From Parasponia andersonii (Eukaryota; Streptophyta; Magnoliopsida; Rosales; Cannabaceae), in NCBI GenBank assembly GCA_002914805.1, contig JXTB01000294.1, positions 378,559 through 442,558 on the forward strand: a stretch of DNA of 64,000 bases, read 5' to 3'. Below the pieces are notes generated by a model. It made no database searches and was not told the origin of the DNA. It saw nothing but the letters and a program-made list of their open reading frames with translations. The position numbers were made by a program, and so were the translations under genes. Shown here piece by piece: positions 1 through 13,429 of this stretch (position 1 is its first letter; every line of letters begins with the position of its first letter).

Positions 1-1027
1 AGAGGATTTGTCACATTTGTTTTTCTATTATTCTTTTACTGAGCAGCTTTGGTCAACTTTATCATCCACCTTCCACAATCTTATTATTCTAGATGGTACT
101 ATCGTGGATCTTTGAGATAAAATTCAACATTGTTCTTTGAGTCCACAACTTTGTTCTTAGTGGAAAGTTGATCTGACTTCTAGCTTTTGGATTATTTGGA
201 ATTATCAGAATTTGGCCCTTTTCGAGGATAAGAAGCCTTCCATTACTTCTGCATTAGTACTCTTATAGCGTTTTACTAAAAGGTTGAGCCTCTGGTTTTA
301 GGTAATATGTTTAATTTTATGACAGAGCTTATGATTTTGAGGGAGTTTTATTCTAAGGGTAGGCCCCGAAATGTACCTAATATTATTAAAGTTGTCTGGA
401 TGCCTCCTCATTCCTAGATTAAGATCAATACTGATAGTTCTGCTTTTGGTGCTCTGGATTTTTCTGGGTGTTGAGAGGTGTTTAGGACCTATTGTGAGTT
501 TGTTCGAGATTATTTCTCCATTCCTTTGGGAATATGTTATGCTTTTGAGGCTGAGTTGGCAGCAGCAATTTTTGCGATTGATTTTCTTTAGAAATATAGT
601 TGGAAGCGTCTCTGGTTGGAGAGTAATTTCATTTATGCGATTTTTATCTTGATGTATCTTTCTTTAACAGTTCCTTTTCAATGGAGATCAGCTTGGTCTA
701 GGGCTTTGGGATATATTACTCTTATGGATATCATCGTGACCTATATTTATTGTGAGGGTAATCGTGTTGTTGATTATTTGACTTCTCGAATACCTTCAAT
801 AATCTGTCCTACCTAGTGGTAGACCGCTCTTTCTTGTATTTATTCTTTTGTTTATGATGATTGTATTATAAAATCTAGTTAAAGGTTTCGCTAATTTTTT
901 TGCTCTTTTTGGTTTTTGTTCTTGTTTTTAGCCATTGAGAGGTCAGGTTCATGTTTCCTTTTATCTAGGTGTAATTTCTTCTTCTTCTTCTTTCTATTTT
1001 ATTTCAGTTTCCCTTGAAAAAAAAATA
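1..1027 (+). mobile_element. LINE (L1-type) 3' end remnant, zf-RVT and RNase H
   Basis: This is the 3' part of a non-LTR retrotransposon, cut by the left window edge. Translation in broken frames gives a zf-RVT-like segment (HLFF..S..EQLWSTL) at the start, then an RNase H domain from about 405 that begins KINTDSSAFGA and continues through AFEAELAAAIFAIDF to CEGNRVVDYLTSR near 810. This RNase H type is known from plant L1 LINEs. A short A-run at 1016-1027 marks the 3' tail. In-frame stops and frameshifts show that it is dead. The same family recurs at 16020-17075 and 53926-56782. Confidence 0.8.
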
Positions 1028-1744
1028 ATGGAAATGTAAGAAAAAAAAATTAAGATAAAAATTGTAATTTTTTTTCGTAATTGATAAAACACTAAATACA
1101 ATTATATACAACATAATTTTCAAACTCTAAGATTCAAATATATATGTATATTGAACTCTCTAAACTCATTATTTTATCAAAGATACATTAATATAAGTAG
1201 TATAAAATTAAATACATATTTGTATATATAATAATTTTTAATGTATATATATAAATCGAGATGGGTATAATGCAAATTATGTTAATACTGTTTCCGCATT
1301 ATACTCGTACTCGCATATTAACTGTTTAGTTATTCCTCACCTAAGTCATTTTCTCTACTTTACCGATTTTTCCCCTCCTATTCAGATTCAATAATCATAA
1401 ATACTTGTAACCATATGTTATATTATCGTCCTTATACATGTAACCCCATTATGTAGTAATATATCATATAAAAGATTTGTGAGACCCATTTTGCTCGAGA
1501 AATGGGAGTAAAATAAACGGAAAAGGCAAAGTGTATAATCCAGTTTTTATTGGAAAATGACTAAAGAAGAGAAAAAGACCACTTTTTTTTATAAGGATAC
1601 TAAGAGGAAAACCTCTAGTAATTTATTAAATTAAAGAAAAATTACAGAAGAAAAGTACCTAACTCAAGGGAAGAGAATAAAAATAACTGAAAAAACTAAT
1701 GTCCCGGGAGAAATCAAATAGTTGTGCCAAAACACAACTATTAA
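1028..1744. other. AT-rich intergenic stretch, nothing recognised
   Basis: The stretch has A/T-runs and short TA-rich repeats. I see no coding potential, RNA gene or repeat boundary. Confidence 0.6.
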
Positions 1745-2850
1745 TTTACCCTCCTAATAATGCCTCATTAAAAATCTTTTTGTGTAAAACCCAGGGGGAG
1801 AAACCACAAAAAGGAAAAAAGAGCACATTATGTTACACAATAGACAACTAACAAAATTGAAAATTACATCAACCTAAAAAATCCTTGTTAAAAGCCTCGT
1901 GAATAAAAAGGGGAGCAGAAAACTACCATGTTTGGGATTGGATGCTCGGAGTCCTAGAAGCTAATAGATCAACCACGACATTCCTTTCACGGAAGATATA
2001 CGAAACGTAAAAAGACTTTTGAGAAATCAGATTGATACAATAGAGCCAAATAAGTTTCCAACGCTAAGGAATATTTGAAGAATGAGACTTGAGGAGCGAA
2101 ACCAAATAAGCTAAATCACTTTCAAGCCAAAGTCTTTTCTAGCCAAATTCCCACGCATAGAAAATTTCATGAATAGCAGCCACCAGTTCAACTTTAAAAG
2201 TATAAGGTATACCTAGAGGAATAACAAATCTGCCCTTATAAAAACTTCTTGAAGTATAGAAAACATACCACAACTAGCCAAACCTGGAGATCCATAAGTA
2301 GCGCCATTAGTGTTTACTTTCAACCAACCTACAAGAGGGAGATGCCACGAAATTTCAATAACCTTAGGTGCCTTTGGAAGTTTTAAATTGACATGAAGAT
2401 ATTTCAAAATGTTCAGCTCATCTAAAGAATTTTTCATAAAACTCAACCCAATACCATTTGATTCTCGTACCGCATGCTAAACGAGTGTGATGGCAGAGTG
2501 AATGGAGGTAAACTCATTATTAAAAAATAACTTGTTTCGTGAAGTCCAAATGACCTAAATAGTAGTAACAATAGCTGTTCACCCAAGTTGCATTAAATTA
2601 TTACTAAAATTAGCTTAAAAAGAATCTAACTAGAGATTAATAACCAAGCCATCAAGCTGAATACAACGTAGGAAAGCTAAGAAAATAACACCCCAAAGAC
2701 GACTAGCAAATTCATAAGAAAGAAAGAGATGCTCAGCATTTTCCTCATTCTGGAAACAAAATGACAACAAAAGGGTAAAATGAACCCTCTACGTATTAGA
2801 TTCTACGCTGTAGGAAAAGACCACTTTAAATCATTCTCTATTTAAATTAG
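1745..2850 (-). mobile_element. LINE remnant (second LINE family), RNase H end
   Basis: Minus-strand remnant of an L1-type element. The clearest piece is the reading frame at 2213-2446, with LKYLHVNLKLPKAPKVIEI followed by GWLKVNTNGATYGSPGLASCG, the start of the LINE RNase H domain. It matches the plus-strand remnant at 17090-18620 domain by domain, and the 3' untranslated part matches too: the sequence around 1745-1800 read on the minus strand parallels 18570-18620. Upstream on the minus strand (to about 2850) are degraded zf-RVT-like pieces. No intact frame remains. Confidence 0.7.
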
Positions 2851-3290
2851 AGTAAAGTGCCCCATTTCATTATTCTTTGGATCAAAATAGTTCATTTCTA
2901 AAGTTTTTATTCTATCCTCTCATAAAATTATCTCTCATTTTTTAACACTAAACAAAAAACTTGACAAAATAGTCGAGTCCATTCCTCTCATAATGGGCAC
3001 TGAACGCAACTACAAAACTAGTGCAATAAAACGTTTAATAGAGTTTCATTTGCTCACTTATTTTTTTATCTGTGGTTCTCATAAGAAAACCAACTATGGA
3101 TTTGGCATGTTACAAGGCTGAGAATAAAAATATTAGTTCTTGTATTAGAAGGTTCAAAATTTTGTGTTTCGAGTGCCCAAAAAAAAAAGGAAAAAGAAAA
3201 GGAAAAGAGTGAAAGAGAAAGAGAGAGAGACAAACCCTTTAGCAAAAAGAGGTGAAAGTTTCTTTCTTAACCCACCTCACTTGAGGAGAC
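2851..3290. other. AT-rich intergenic with a purine-rich low-complexity tract
   Basis: No gene is seen. A GA-rich low-complexity run lies around 3178-3232. Confidence 0.55.
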
Positions 3291-3295
3291 ACCTT
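3291..3295. repeat. Target-site duplication ACCTT, left side of copia element
   Basis: Identical to 9942-9946 on the other side of the element. Five base pairs is the usual length for LTR retrotransposons. Confidence 0.9.
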
Positions 3296-4277
3296 TGTTA
3301 GAAAAAAAATTATTGCAGGTAATAATAGATCTAGAAATAAAAATACAACAATACTCTGTTATAACATCTGATGTAATAAATTATTTAACTACAACTTGGA
3401 TGGTAACAATTATCATAAAAATAAATTAAATAATGTAACAAAAATAATCACAATTAATTTACTATAATAATAATCATGATTATAATGACCAAAATAACAA
3501 ATGAGTTTAAGGAAACCAAACTGAGTATTGTGTTTCATACAATTTTCTTAAAACAGTTACGCCGCCTCACTAAGGTGCTTAGAGCAATATCAATAGTGTT
3601 TGTTTCTCAGGATAAAATGGTTCATGAATAGCAACGTCACACTAATTTGTTACTTATAATGAACTGAACAGTGACTAAACTTTATCACTAGAACTTAAGA
3701 GAGCTCGATTACACCGAAAAGAAAGAACTCAAACTTTTTAACTACAAACTAACTATTTCTTAACTGCCACAGAGAGAATATGGAAAAAAAGAATAAGATA
3801 AGTAATGTTTTTTTATGGATGTAAAAGTGAAGGAGAAGATCTCATTTTATAGTGTTTATAGGGGAACCAAGCCATTAGTATCTCATTAATATCGCTGAAA
3901 ATATTTTTCTGTTACAACATAAGAGCCCGTTAATATGACTGAAAAATGTTTGTCTGTTATAATATATCAACAATAGCCTATTAATATGGCTGAAAAATGT
4001 TTGTGTGTTACAATGTAACAACAACAACCCATTATATGGTTGAAAACTATTTGACAGTTACAACATAACAACAGAAAAGATTTTTGGCTTTTATTTCAGC
4101 TTTATGAGGCTAAATAATAGTCCAAAATAAATTTTATAACTCTAGTATATTATAAATCCAATTCTAGAACCTTCTCACTTTAGGTTTCAATTTCTCATTC
4201 ACTCAAACTCTATTTTAGGCATTGTCATACCTTAAAATGGCTATTTACAATGGTTTTCTAAACCATTTTTTCCAACA
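3296..4277 (-). repeat. 3' LTR of the copia element (982 bp)
   Basis: Pairs with 9077-9941. The segment from 3296 through about 3540 aligns closely with 9077-9320. Differences beyond that include indels in an ATATGGCTGAAAAATGTTTG-type repeated motif around 3895-4060, which occurs more often here than in the partner and accounts for much of the length difference. Confidence 0.88.
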
Positions 4278-4293
4278 ATTCTCCACATAAATG
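4278..4293 (-). other. Polypurine tract of the copia element
   Basis: Read on the minus strand the tract includes GTGGAGAAT and abuts the TGTTGGAA start of the 3' LTR, the expected position of the plus-strand primer. Confidence 0.7.
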
Positions 4294-4859
4294 AAATTGA
4301 CGACCTAAGACTCGACCGACATGGTGATAAAATTCGATAGTCCAAACCTATATAGGATAGGCAGGTGTTACCTTTTGAACTTTCCCTTGTGAGAATATGT
4401 TTACTTCACTAACTAAACAGTAGATTTGATGTCCTTGAACTGTTCTGTCATTTGTGTAAATGATAGTGTATCTCACACAGGAATCTTCTTGACACTTTTT
4501 CAGTTCTCACTATTATGTTCATTTTGGCCATGAACATACGCCTGGTTCTATAAGAGTTTAATAAGAATTACGCCCTAATAATTCCCTTAGAAATGGCTCT
4601 ACTTCTCTCTCATATAAGTTATCTCTTAATTAAGAGTAACCTGCATTACTCTGCTCGAAACTCTATTTTTGACGTATAAGAATCATTAAAAGCATAGCTT
4701 AATCTTTCGTTTTACAGGCATCACTGTTTCATCATAAGAATGGACACGTGGAAAATCCCTATAGTGATCCAACAAAGTTTTTACAATTTAGTTATCTCTT
4801 TTGGACCTAGATCTTGGGATCTCCGATCAATTAGATTGGGTACCCACTATATCGACCTA

Positions 4860-7800
4860 TTCTTTCATGGGATTTAAACTCATTCCTCTCGATAACTTTT
4901 CAACTAACTCTCTATTTAACCCTTTGGTTAGCGGATCCGCAATGTTATCTTTTGACTTTACATAGTCCATAAAGATAACCTCAGTTGAGAATAGTTATCT
5001 AATGGTATTATGTCTACGATGAATATGTCTAGACTTACTATTATATATATTGATCTATGCTCTTGCAATTGCAGATTGGCTATCACAATATATGTAAATT
5101 GTAGGCAGGGGCTTTGGCTATCTTGGAATATCCTCTAAGAAGTGACGGAGCCATTCTGCCTCTTCTTCACATTTATCCAGTACAATAAATCCATATTCCA
5201 TAGTGGATCTGGTAATACTAATTTATTTCGAGGATTTCCATGATACTGTTACACCTCCTAGTATGAATACATAACCACTAGTAGACTTTGAATCTTTAAT
5301 ATCAGATATTCAATTCGCATCACTGTAATCTTCAAGCATAGAAGGATATCTTCTATAGTGTAGCCCATAACTACGTTTAAATCGCAAGCATTTTAATACT
5401 CTTATAATCCCTTGCCAATGTTCAGCATCAAGATTACTTGTGTATCTACTTAGTTTACTCTGCATAGTCTATATCTGATCTTGTATAGTCATCAAGTACA
5501 TTAACCTGTCCATCACTCTGGAGTATTCTACTTGAGAAAGAATCTTTCTTTTATTCTTGGATAAATGTAAAGATAAATCTATTGGTGATCTTGCAACTCT
5601 AGAGTTATCTTTATCGAATTTTCCAAGAATATTATCCACATAATGTGACTAACTTAGAACAAGCCCATTGGAAATTTTTGAGATTTTCATTTTGAAAATG
5701 ACATCAGCTAAACCCATATCTTTCATATCAAATCTTGAATTCAACATATTTTGGTAGATTTGATCATTTTATAAGCATGTCATCAACGTAAAGACACAAA
5801 ATAATATAACCGTTTTCGGTGTCTTTGACATATACACGTTTGTCACATTTGTTGATTTTATATCCATTAGCCTTCATAGAGTTATCAATTCATGCCATTG
5901 TTTCGAGCTTGTTTTAATCCATAAAGGATTTCACCAACTTACAGACTTTCTTTTCCTGCTCTGGTACAGAAAAACCCTCAGGTTGTTCTATGTAGATCTC
6001 TTCCTCTAGATCTCCATTTAGAAAGGCTATTTTTACATCTATTTAGTGTATTTTAAGATTCCCAGAGCAAAAATCACTAGCACCATCTTAATGGAATTTA
6101 TTCTTGTCATAAAAGAATAAGTGTTAAAGTAGTCCATACATTCTTTTTGTCTGTAGCCTTTAATTACAAGTCTTGCCTTGTACTTATCAATCGATCCATC
6201 AGCTTTTATTTCCCTTTTAAAAATCCACTTTGAACCTAGTGGTTTATATCTAGGAGGAAGGTCCACTAGTTATGATTTTGTAAGATAGAATCAATTTCGC
6301 TCTTAATAGCCTCAATCAATAAAGGTGCTTCAGTAGAGCTTATAGCCTCAGTATACATTTAAGGATCATTTCTAGCAAGTACGTCAGAAAATCTGGACCA
6401 AAAAAATTTTTTTTGTCCTTGCACTTTTGTTCTATCGAGGTTCAACCTCGATTTCTTCATTTTTATCTTGGACCTGACTATTCTCAATAATAGTCTCATA
6501 TGTTCGTTTCAACGAACTTGCTTCTTCTTTAGATTTACAAGGAAATACATGTTCAAAGAACGATGCATTCCTTGATTCTATTATCGTATTTTTATGTATA
6601 TCTAGGATTTTTGACTTATTCACAAGAAACTGATAAGTACTTCTATTTTATGCATAGCCAATAAAAATGCAATCAATGGTTTTCGAACCAATTTTCTCCT
6701 TCTTAGGTGTTGGTACAACCACTTTGGCAAGACATTCCTATATTCGTAAATAGTTGTAGGATGGTTTTCTTCTTCTCCACAAATCATATGGTGTCTTTTC
6801 CATTTTCTTTTTGGGTACCTTATTCAAAAAGTAATTGGCCATCAAAATGACTTCTCATTATATGTTCTGGGATAACCCAGAACTTATCAACATTGCATTC
6901 ATCTTTTTTCAAGGTACGATTCTTTTACTCAGTAACTCCATTTGACTAAGGCAAGTAAGGTGTTGTGGTTTCGTATATGATTCCATAATATGCACAGATT
7001 TCCTCAAAAGGTGAATTATACTCTCCACCTCGATCACTTCTTAGCACCTTAATTTTCTTATTGAGTCTATTCTCAACCTCATTCTTATGGAGAACAAACT
7101 TTTCTATAACCTTATCCTTGGATTTTAGCAAATACACATAATAGTACTTTGTGCTATCATCGATAAAAATAATAAAATACTTATTGTCTTCCCTTGTTTA
7201 TACAAATTTCAAATCACATATGTTACTATGAATCAAATTAAGGGGTTCAGTATTCCTCTCAACACTTTGAAACAATGATCTAGTCAGTTTTGTCTTAACA
7301 CAAGTTTCACACTTATATTTTGAATCAATATTAAAAGTGGATATGTGATTTAAGTTAATTAATCTACGTAAAGTATCATCATTAATGTGTCCTAGACTAC
7401 CATACTATACATTAGAAGATTCAAACAAATAAGCAGAAGAGCTAGCTTTTTGGCTTAATAATCAATACATTCAGTTTAAAAAGGCCATCACATACATGGC
7501 ATTTCCCTACATACATTCCACCTTTAGACAAAATTACTTTATCTTAGTCGAACATTATGCGGAATCTATATTTATTCAGCAACGAACTGGACACTAAGTT
7601 CTTGCATATCTCCGGCACATACAGTACATAGTTTAGAGTCAACTCCTTCCCATAGGTCATTTTCAAGACCACCTTGCCTTGGCATTCAACAATGGATGTG
7701 GCTGAGTTTCCTATAAATAACTTCTCCTCGTTCTTAAGCAGTTTGAAGGAAGTGAACAAACCTTTGTCAAAGCATACATGTCGAGTGGCACTGGTGTCAA

Positions 7801-8804
7801 GGCACCATTCTTTGGGATTAGACCCAACTAGGTTCACTTCAAAAACTACTGTATAGAGGTCTATGTGTGATTTCATCCACTACGTTAGCTTAATTCTTCT
7901 TCTTCTTTGGAAGTCGATAATCTAAAACCTTGTGACCCATCTTATCACAGTTTAAGTACTTCCCTTGGAATTCCTGCTTCTTGCCTACTCTACCTTTAGA
8001 CCCAACTTCTAGCTTAGTTGATTCTGTTTATTCTTCTTGGCTTTAGAGCCTTGAAAATATTCTACGACATTTACCTTAGCCACAGGGGTATTGGACGATG
8101 CTCCTGACTTTTCAGCACATCTGTTGTCTTTCTCAATGCAAAGTATAACAACATGCTCTTCAAGGTTCATTGTCTTTCGCTTATATTTAAGATAGCTCTT
8201 GAAATCCTTCCATGTAAGAGGTAGCTTTTCAATGACACTAGCTACTTGGAAGGGTTCACAAATATCCATTCTCTTAGCCCGAATCTCATGGAGAATCAAT
8301 TGAAACTTTTGAACTTGACTAATTACTATTTTAGAGTCAACTATTTTAAAGTTTAGGAAGTATCCCACTACAAATTTCTTAGACCCAACATCCTCGGTCT
8401 TATATTTATGGTTTAGTGACTCCCATAACTCTTTTGTCGTCTTCTTATTATGATATATGCTATGTAAAGAATCAGTTAAAGTGTTCATTACATAGTTACG
8501 GCATAGGTAATTAGATTGTTTCCAAGCATCAACTGCAGTGATGACTTGGAAGTCTTGCTCATTATCAATGGCTTTTGGAGCCTCTTCAGTCAAGGTTTAA
8601 TATAGTCAGATAGAATAACATCTTATGTTGCCACATTTTGAAGTTTAACCCATTGAACTTATTAAGCTTTTCTCCGTAGTGCACTGTTGGTATCACAAGA
8701 ATCACAACAGGGGTTGGCATTCGAGCTACAACAGGAGCAGGCACATGGGTCATAGCAGGAGTAGGCCCTTGGGCTACAACAATATTGTTTGATTCAATTG
8801 TCAT
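4860..8804 (-). pseudogene. Decayed copia gag-pol polyprotein
   Basis: Read from 8804 downward: a gag start (MTIESNN), then a UBN2-type gag core at 8009-8593 containing YHNKKTTKELWESL. A zinc knuckle follows near 7890-7975, where the pattern is Y-X2-C-X4-H-X4-Y, so two of the four ligands are lost. The aspartic protease reads LDTSATRHVC (7544-7876). Integrase shows LRSDRGGEYNSPFEEI (6946-7137) and a following SNGV motif broken by a stop. RVT_2 shows PLGSKWIFKRE (6039-6266) and a YVDD catalytic box at 5779-5790. RNase H shows CDSQSAIA, SRHIRRRHN and DPLTKGL (about 4870-5130). Many stops and shifts; no functional product is expected. Confidence 0.9.
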
Positions 8805-9076
8805 TTCTGAAAAAGAATAGCAAATCCAATGAGATTTTTTTTCTAGAAATAAACGATAATAATTAAATATTACGCAACAGACAAACTCCCAGGAAAGACC
8901 ACAGAAGGGTCACAAACGATCTCACTTAAAATCCAGCCTCCTACATAGAAATTGTCTAAATCATAATTGTTCAATTATCACAATTTATTAAAGAAATATC
9001 TCCAAACACAATACACTAATTCTAGATATATTATATAAATCAATGATAGATAAAAGATATATAACTATTTTAAGAT

Positions 9077-9941
9077 TGTTAGAAAAAAATTATTGTAAAT
9101 AATAATATATCTAGAAATAAAAATACAACAATACTCTGTTAAAACGTATGATGTAAAAAATTATTTAACTACAACTTGGATAGTAATAATTATCATAAAA
9201 ATAAATCAAATAACGTGACAAAAATAATCACAATTAATTTATTATAATAATAATCATGATTATAATGACCAAAATAACAAAGGAGTTTAAGGAAACCAAA
9301 CCGAGTCTTGTGTTTCACATAATTTCCTTAAAACGGTTACGTCTCCTCAGCGGGGTGCTTAAAGGAATGTCAACAGCATTTGTTTCTCGGGATAAAATGG
9401 TTCACGAATAGCAATGTCGCATCAACTTGCTACTCATAACAAACTGAGCAATGCCCAAACTCTATCACCAGAACTCAAGAGAGCTCGATCACACTGAAAA
9501 GAAAGAACTCAAACTTTCTAACTACTAACTAACTATTTCTTAACCGTCATAGAGAGAATATAGAAGAGAAAAATAAGCTAAGAAATATTTTTTTTTTTGG
9601 TGAATGTAAAAGTAAAGGAGAAAATATCCTTTTATAGTGTTTATGGAGGAATCAAGCTATTAACATCCCATTAACATGACTAAAAATATTTTTCTATTAT
9701 AATATATCAGCAACAACCCATTAATATGGCTGAAAAATATTTGTCTGTTGTTGTAACAACAACAACCTATTATAAGGCTAAATAATAATTCAAAATAAAT
9801 TTTATATCTTCAATATACTACAGATCTAATTCTAGAATTTTTTCACTTTGGATCTCGATGTCTCGTTTATCCAAACTCTATTTTAATCATTTTCTTACTT
9901 CAAAGTAGCTATTATAACGGTTTTCCAAATATTTTCCATCA
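9077..9941 (-). repeat. 5' LTR of the copia element (865 bp)
   Basis: The upstream LTR relative to the minus-strand coding direction. It begins TGATGGAAAAT at 9941 and ends CTAACA at 9077, against TGTTGGAA and CTAACA in the partner copy. It should have held the promoter; I did not locate a convincing TATA box. Confidence 0.88.
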
Positions 9942-12900
9942 ACCTTTTCCACCGAAACAAAACCGAATTCTTTTTTTTTTTTTTTTGAATACGCACATTA
10001 GGCATTGTGTGGGCCAGGCCTATGTTTAGGATGATCTTAGCTGTGGATGGCTGTGTTAAACGACTTAAGAGAGTGAGCTATTAAGACTCAGATGGTCCAT
10101 GGAACATGCAAAACCGTCCATTTAGACCGAAGTGGGACCAATCGTACATACCGGGCACATGGACTCGCCCACCTAAGCTTCATTAATATATGCAACCTAA
10201 CCTTTTCTTCACTTCTGTAATTGCCCTTGGGCCCACAAGCCCAAAGCAATACCATTTATCGTCATCCGTTAACATTTTTCTCGTTTCCCGAATTGAACTG
10301 CCTGATAGCATAGTACTCGAAAGCTTTGAGATTTCACCGACACTTTCGTCAAAGAATTGAATTGCATTGCATAGGCCTATATAAAACAAGGGACAAACAA
10401 TTTATCATTAAAATGGATTCCACGTATAAATATAAAGAAGTCCAAACTTAGTACGAGTAACGATGTTGCATTACAACCTCTATTTTTTCAAGATAATGAA
10501 CTTGTTTGGTGATCAAAACGCAATTCAATCATGATTGCAGGTATATTTAATTTATTATTCAAAATAAACAATTAGACGAGTACGGTTATTGTTGCAACAG
10601 TTACTTATATTGTTGTTGTTATAACATTGAAATATTAAACAAGTGTTATTGGCAAAACAGTCACGATAATGAATTCAAAAAAAAAAATGAGACCAGAGAT
10701 TTTTCAATAACTTATTCTATGGGGTCATGCCCAAAAAAAGAAACATATTAGTAGAAATTTTTAAAGTACAAACACCAATAATTTAAACAACAAAGACTCT
10801 CTCATATCTTGATGCACCGTGCTTGATTCTTCTCTCAATATGTTCAGCGAGCTCCACTTACCTTACTTAACTCCAAGCTCTCAAACTCTCTACAATAGCT
10901 AGATTAATCTTCTCTGCTACAACGTACTTTCAATTCAACACACTAAGACTCTCTCCTATGGACTAGAACCTCTTTTCTCTCGAAAAACATCCAGCCCTTC
11001 TCTAGAAGGACTTTTACAATCTCAAGTGAATTTTTTATAGTCAGTCACTCTAAGAATATTCAAAGTTCACAGAGAAATAAACTCTCAAATTTTTTTTACA
11101 GAAAATCACTTTTTCTCATAATTTGGGCACAAATAAAAGCTCTATTACAATGTATTTTTCTCTTTGAAGTGCATCCAAGATTTCGTGGAATAGAAGAACT
11201 TTTATAAGTGATTTTCAGCCCCCTTGGTCATCCATTGTAGTACAAATAGGCTGAAATCAAATAAGAAAAGAGTTAATAATAAAATCAAAATCTTTCCATA
11301 AATGTTGTAATCAACTAGAAGCAACAATTTTCTGAACAATTACTAAAAAAGTCTCCAGATTCATGATTGTTCCTTTGATTCAGTTTGGACACGTTTTAGA
11401 TAGTTGGAAATCTTCATTTAACCTGCCAAAAATTGATTATTAACCTAGAAAATCATATCTCAATCAATATCAATCATAAGCTAAGATTTAAGAAAATTAA
11501 TCAATCTTCCTTTAAATATCCGGAGTTATACAATAGATTAAAAAATCTGATCACAACAACTCATCAAATCAAATCAATTAACTAAAGAAAATTTAATTAA
11601 TTGATAAGTAAAGTTCTAGCAATAATTAAGGAGGGAAATCCTTATGAATTCACTTCAGAAACTTGTCCAAATTCATTGAATAATAAGAGACAATCACATA
11701 TCAATCAAAGATAAAAGAATGAGGAAGTAATCAATAATATATATAGTAAATATAAAAGGAAATAATTAAAAATTGATAGGAAAATATCCTAACTAGTTAT
11801 GCACAAAATTCAATTTATATTTCACCAATATTATCATCAGAATCATCAAATATGGAAACAAAATATATTTAGGCACATTCTAGAATGTTTTCATATAAAG
11901 AAAAATACAAATTTCGGTTGTTTAACACTTATCATAATAACTTCAGCCTTATTGTAACAACTTTTTCTTTATTTTTATCAATTTGAATTCTCAAAATTTT
12001 ACTGTTTAGAATGTCAAACTTTTGGACCTAATAAGTATCTTCCAATTTGAGATCTAATTAAACAAATCAAATTGGTTAAATATATATTTATATATATATA
12101 TTTGCTCATCCCAGTCTAACCTTTTTTTTTTCTTTTATTCTTTAAAAGACTTTTTGAGTACATGTTGTAGATACAAGTCACATAACTTCTTTAGAACAAG
12201 TGACACAATGAATGAGTTCCAACATTGTTTTAAATACAACTAGGATCACCGCTGTTTCCCCCGCACTCTCTGTGGGACCCATTTGGGAAGTGAAGCCGCT
12301 TTCAGGACGAAGGCGAGTGAATGAATGATGAGGTGGCGGTTCAAAGGCTCTGGACTATGTGCGTATGGCATGATCCCTCATGTGCACAACGAAATATGCG
12401 CCAAAGTCCACCTAAGATTTTTAAATGCAAAATCATTACATTTACACAGCACAAAACAGAGTGTAAGTTTAAACGATTTCTGATTTAATAATATAATAGG
12501 AAGTTCTAACAATTAATTGAAAAAATAACGAGTTTTGCCGTACATGGTATTCTGCAACTGCAACTCTCGATTATTGAATTTAAAATTATCCATTTTTGAA
12601 TGCTGGAACATTTTTAATTATTTAATTCCACCGCATTCCATTCCAAAAATAAAAAAACCCCACGATACCTTTTTGTAAGATGAGACGGAGCGTTTGATGG
12701 TGACTGGAGTCTTGGAAGATGGACACCACACCAGTTCTGTGTCTTATTTGAATCCATTTTGAAGATCCCCCGCGTATTCCCCATGGATCAGCGTCACATC
12801 GACCTCAAACGACACCGTTTAAAAGACCAATACGGGCATTTTCGTCATATTGCAAATTATCTCTCCTTATGTGTCCCTTCACTAATGGTTTAGTCGATTG

Positions 12901-13030
12901 CCCTCAGTTAGAACTGAGTGCACCTAAATCATCACAGTTCACAGCACATCAAATACCCCCACGCGCCAGGTATCCATTCGCCGCCCTAATGTAACACAGA
13001 AAACACAAAAACTAAACAGTATTACGGATT
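9942..13030. other. Three kilobases with no supported gene
   Basis: Mostly AT-rich. A 68-codon minus-strand frame at 10183-10389 matches no family I know. 12240-12980 is less AT-rich and may be old low-copy sequence. I see no transposon termini here. Confidence 0.5.
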
Positions 13031-13033
13031 TAA

Positions 13034-13426
13034 GGCTATATTCGGTAGAAAGAAAAGAAAATACGAGGGGAAAAAAATAGAATGGAAAAGGAATATGTAG
13101 GATGAAAAAAAAAAAAAAATTTATGGTTGTTTGGTACCTAGAGAGTTAGAAAAAATAATTTATTCTAAATGATTATTTTGTTTTTAATATAATAACTTTT
13201 AAAATTGACATATAAGATAATTTAATAATTTGAATTTATTTATTAACTAATTTCTCTTTTCTTCCTTTTCTTCTCCAATTTAGAGAGAAAAATTTTTGCG
13301 GGGCTCACTTACTAATTTTCCATCTCATTTTTTCCCCTTTTTTTTCACTCTTTTTTTCTTTCTATCAAACAACATATTTTTTTACTTTTTTTCTCCTCTC
13401 TTTTTTCCTCCCTACCAAACATAGCC
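13034..13426. mobile_element. MITE, PIF/Harbinger (Tourist)-like, copy 1
   Basis: A 393-bp non-coding element with imperfect terminal inverted repeats: GGCTATATTCGGTAGAAAG at the left and CTACCAAACATAGCC at the right. It is flanked on both sides by TAA (13031-13033 and 13427-13429), the 3-bp target preferred by PIF/Harbinger transposons. The interior is AT-rich without coding frames. A second copy lies at 15035-15452 and a degraded third at about 57186-57575. Confidence 0.75.
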
Positions 13427-13429
13427 TAA

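Larger units (their letters stand above)
3296..9941 (-). mobile_element. Full-length Ty1/copia LTR retrotransposon
   Basis: The element runs right to left. The 5' LTR is 9077-9941 and the 3' LTR is 3296-4277; they align along their length with many substitutions and indels, so the insertion is old. Both LTRs start TG and end CA on the coding strand. The 5-bp sequence ACCTT directly flanks both sides (3291-3295 and 9942-9946), a perfect target-site duplication that fixes the boundaries. A purine-rich tract lies directly upstream of the 3' LTR. Domain order on the minus strand is gag, protease, integrase, reverse transcriptase, RNase H, which defines Ty1/copia. I could not recognise a primer binding site next to the 5' LTR. 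Confidence 0.93.

Noticed and set aside
9040-9076. A primer binding site for the copia element
   Set aside because: The sequence next to the 5' LTR does not resemble TGGTATCAGAGC or another tRNA end that I know.
10183-10389. A 68-codon minus-strand frame
   Set aside because: No recognisable domain, no conserved neighbour, and length within chance expectation.
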